From Quercus robur (lineage: Eukaryota; Streptophyta; Magnoliopsida; Fagales; Fagaceae): a stretch of DNA of 64,000 nt. Of the stretch, positions 61,203-64,000 are shown piece after piece. The DNA lies in contig NC_065536.1 of the NCBI RefSeq assembly GCF_932294415.1, forward strand, positions 12,513,974 through 12,577,973, in the 5' to 3' direction. The notes beneath the pieces were generated by a model, which saw only the letters and a program-made list of their open reading frames with translations, was not told where the DNA came from and searched no databases. Each line of letters opens with the position of its first letter. The stretch's first letter is position 1. The position numbers and the translations under genes were made by a program.

Positions 61203-61900
61203 ATCTCTCCCTTTGGCTATTCCGTGACAAAACTATAAAACAGACTCTAGACTTAACATGTGAGTTGAGAACAGCTGACAAAACTCACTCACACATAACT
61301 CTAGAAACTGTGAAACTCTTGAATCATAAGAATAAGTTTTTCCTGAAAACAATAACACAAGACGATCATTGTAAGCAGAAGTCTTGAAATGCATTTGGAG
61401 CAAGCACAATGCGATCAAGTAGTAAAGACAAAAGCAATAAAGCATAACTTGACCAAACAAGAACAATCACTATAAATAGTGATCACAATGATCATTCACA
61501 TAAGGAATGAACATCCGGACATGCAAGCTAATAAGCTCAATGCAAAGTATCGTTTGCATGTCCAACACTCAACCGATACAAAAATCCAAAATAGTTGCAT
61601 CAAGGATATAAAATCCAACAAGGGCACAAGAGTGATGTACTAAAGAAAATGCATAACACTAACTAAAAGTACTAAGCTACAAAGCAAAGGTACATACAAA
61701 AGTACTAAATATGAACTAAAAGATATAAACCACTGTACTTAACAAAGTGCTATGGAAACCTATAATTGAAACAAGTTCCAAACATAAACACCATAAACCA
61801 TAAACAATATAAACTAAAAGAGTTTAAAGTTTCTTCCCCTCAAAATGATGCTCCCCCTCAAGAGCTACTAATACTCCATATCTCCCTCTTTTTGACCGGA
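61203..61900 (-). other. Non-coding internal end of the LTR element
   Basis: This lies between the accessory frame and the polypurine tract. It is A-rich on the plus strand, with no coding region, as expected for the 3' internal flank of such elements. Confidence 0.5.
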
Positions 61901-62703
61901 ATGGCCAAAGGGCTAGGGCTGTGCAGTGAAGCTGTCAAACTTGGCTGAAAGCAAATTAATCTGTTCTTGGATAGTAGTCAGCTTGTCAGATTGCTCATTT
62001 TGGACGTCTCGCAGGCTGTCAATCCTCTCAAGGATGATCTGAAATGCATTTGGAGGTACTTCAGAAGATGTTGAAGCTCTGCTCCTTTTTCCACAGCTTC
62101 GTGAGCTTGAGGGTTGTCCTTTTGCTTTTGTCTCGGTGTCCATAAGTTGTCCTTGTGCTTGATCACCCTCTTCTTCATCACTGAGGAGACGAACTTTGAT
62201 CCGTGCAATAGTTAGAACATTTATAGCTAGAGGAATAGGCATGAGACTGATATTTTGAGGAATTGCCACACCTTTTACACGAAAGAGCCTCATGAGAAGA
62301 TTAGGGAGAATCAGCTTTGCCCTTGAAGTTGTCCTAGTTTCATTAGCACTGATGGAGAAGGCATGAACACTAATATCAATGTAAGTGTTCTCCCGAAGCT
62401 CCATGAGAAAAATGGCTCTAGCATTACTGATGGTGGTCATCTTCTTCACCGGGTATAGGATGAACATCATAATGTATGTAAGACATCTAAGATTCAATGG
62501 AAAAGCAGTTGTGTTGAGACATCTTCCTTCTCGAACACCACTGATTGAGATTGAACCATTTCAATGGAAAGCATTCTGTCTTTGAAGTGCGTGAAATCAT
62601 GTTCTAGATCCTCAAAGCCCAGAACATCATCAATATCCTCCAAGTCAATGGTGAACTCATGGCCTTTAATCCAACAATTGATTTCATCCTCTCGTAAAAT
62701 GGC

Positions 62704-63599
62704 ATTGGCATTAGGAATGGCAACGGGTCGGGTTTGGGCCGGGTTTTTTCATACCTGGACCCGACCCGTGGGTTTGTCCTAGAAACCCGGACCCGGCTTA
62801 TTTATTAAATGGATTTTACTCTTAACCCCGAGCCCGCCCCGTCGGGCCCCGTCCCCTCATGCCCAGCCAAGCCCAAAATCAGAACCACAAACTTCCATTT
62901 ATGATTTTTCGGCCCAAAATCACAAACACAAACACAAATCCAAACTCAATCACAAACATAAACACAGAAATCCCAAACACAAATGTCAGATCTGTGATTT
63001 TCCCTTTCAAAATCACACACAAACACAAACTCACATTGAGACGAACTGAACCCAAAAAAAAAGGAAAAAAAATGGAGATTGAGGTGGAGCGAGGCCGTGA
63101 GGCCATAGGCGAGGAAGATGAGAGGGGCAGAGAGCTATGTCTGACAACCTGTGTTTAACTGCTTGTGGGCTTGTGGCCGTGTGAGTGAGAGAGCTGAGAG
63201 ATGAAGAGGGAGAGGCGATCGTGTGAGATAGAGTGAGTGAGATTGTGAGCTAGAGATGAAAGGCAGACTGGCAGAGGTGTGCTAAAGAGATGAAAGGTGG
63301 AGATGTAAGGCTGTGAGGTATGAGGTGAAATGAAATGAGGGTGAGAAGAAACTTAGGGTTAGTTATAGCTATATATAGAGGGGGGTTTTTGTAATTTCAG
63401 GGTACCGGGTTATATCCAGGTCGAGTTTCGGATTTTTTTTATAAAACCTGGACTCGACTGGACTCGCTTCGGGTTTTTTTTTAAAAAAAACCTATATCTG
63501 ACTCTATTTCTAATCAGACCGGGTAAAACCCGACCCATTAGGGTCGGGTCGAGCCGGGTACCCGCGGGTCGGGCAGAAATTGCCATCCCTAATTGGCAT
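62704..63599. mobile_element. hAT-type non-autonomous element, 880 bp, with perfect 8-bp target duplication
   Basis: ATTGGCAT lies at 62704-62711 and 63592-63599. The element (62712-63591) begins TAGGAATGGCAACGGGTCGG and, read from the other side, TAGGGATGGCAATTTCTGCC. Both ends carry dense GGGTCGGGT/CCCGACCC repeats. An 8-bp duplication and TAGGG-TGGCAA ends are typical of plant hAT elements. It has no transposase. It interrupts the coding region of the surrounding LTR element, so it is younger than that element. Confidence 0.9.
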
Positions 63600-64000
63600 A
63601 GAACTCACGAATCAAGGGTTCACACACCCCAAGGAGATCAACAAGGAGCTTGTCCCAGCCTCTATCTTGAAAAAAACCTGGGATAAAATAGTCCTTCAAA
63701 TCAACCAAGTCCACAAATCGCTCTTCGATGATTGGAGCCTTCTCGAAAAACTGATTGTATCGTTCAAAGTGTTGGATAGAGTGGAATCGAGTATTGTCCA
63801 TTTTCTTCCTTTTGTCAGCACGATGTGCAGTGGTCTTCTTCTTTGGATTCATCTGCAAAAACATAATAGCAAAGACCAAAAAACAGAGCACAACATATGG
63901 TAACCAAAATAATTAGTAACAAGTTAGTAGCAATGAAATGGACTTAGAATAAGGCTTTAAAGCATAATTTAGTAGCAACTTGACATGAGAGAACATATAG

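Larger units (their letters stand above)
60183..64000 (-). mobile_element. 3' part of a Copia-like LTR element, running off the window
   Basis: The 3' LTR spans about 61202-60183 on the minus strand, from TGTAAGGTTGAATT to GGGGGTCTAAATATTCA. It is preceded by a polypurine tract (CCAAAGGGAGAGAT, about 61216-61203). Upstream, 61900-63890 encodes a putative plant transposon protein region (motifs RAKLILPNLLMRLFRVKGVA and PPNAFQIILERIDSL), the same kind of accessory frame as in the element at 51-57 kb. A DNA transposon splits it at 62712-63591. The gag/pol part and 5' LTR are not in the window. Confidence 0.75.

Noticed and set aside
1-64000. CRISPR arrays, bacterial operons, rRNA or intact tRNA genes
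   Set aside because: No regular direct-repeat/spacer array or ribosomal signature was seen. The only tRNA-like boxes belong to SINE-like sequences.

Overview
The window looks like nuclear DNA of a woody eudicot. It is AT-rich, its genes have many GT-AG introns, and it carries TIR-NB-LRR (TNL) resistance genes, a Mutator-like transposase, a plant mobile domain (PMD/MAIN-like) gene, L1-type LINEs, tRNA-derived SINEs, MITEs and Copia-type LTR elements. Several repeats resemble families I associate with Fagales (oak, chestnut). That is an inference from memory, not a search.

Layout. At 1-4812 (minus) is a TNL gene whose 3' end leaves the window. Its TIR, LRR and post-LRR exons are open, but there are nonsense codons in the NB-ARC exon and the first LRR exon. 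At 5-9 kb is non-coding DNA with one relic of a TNL first exon. At 9.0-36.6 kb lies a block of accessory DNA: an intact five-coding-exon PMD gene (13552-16509), an antisense exon of an OSCA/HYP1-type channel in its 5' intron, a nine-exon intron-bearing VPS8 fragment (16913-20987), LINE and SINE pieces, a tyrosyl-tRNA synthetase pseudogene between two inverted 339-bp arms (26947-29010), and an intact 929-residue Mutator transposase (30817-33606, minus). Arrays of palindromes built on CTCGAG lie at 9.1, 29.6-30.2 and 36.25-36.6 kb. The 9.1 and 36.6 kb arrays are homologous in inverted orientation, so the whole 27.6 kb may be one composite Mutator element, or the remains of several related ones.

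At 36.6-41.3 kb is gene-poor DNA with a segment also present at 7.5 kb. At 41368-46045 (minus) is a second TNL, broken by nonsense codons and frameshifts. At 46-51 kb are AT-rich repeats, a decayed tandem duplication and a Mutator-type MITE with 9-bp target duplications. At 51182-57041 is a broken Copia-like LTR element. At 60183 to the right edge is the 3' part of a second LTR element, interrupted by an 880-bp hAT-type element with perfect 8-bp target duplications.

Only two coding genes look intact: the PMD gene and the Mutator transposase. The rest of the gene content is a decaying resistance-gene cluster separated by a mobile block loaded with fragments of unrelated host genes (VPS8, TyrRS, HYP1-like).
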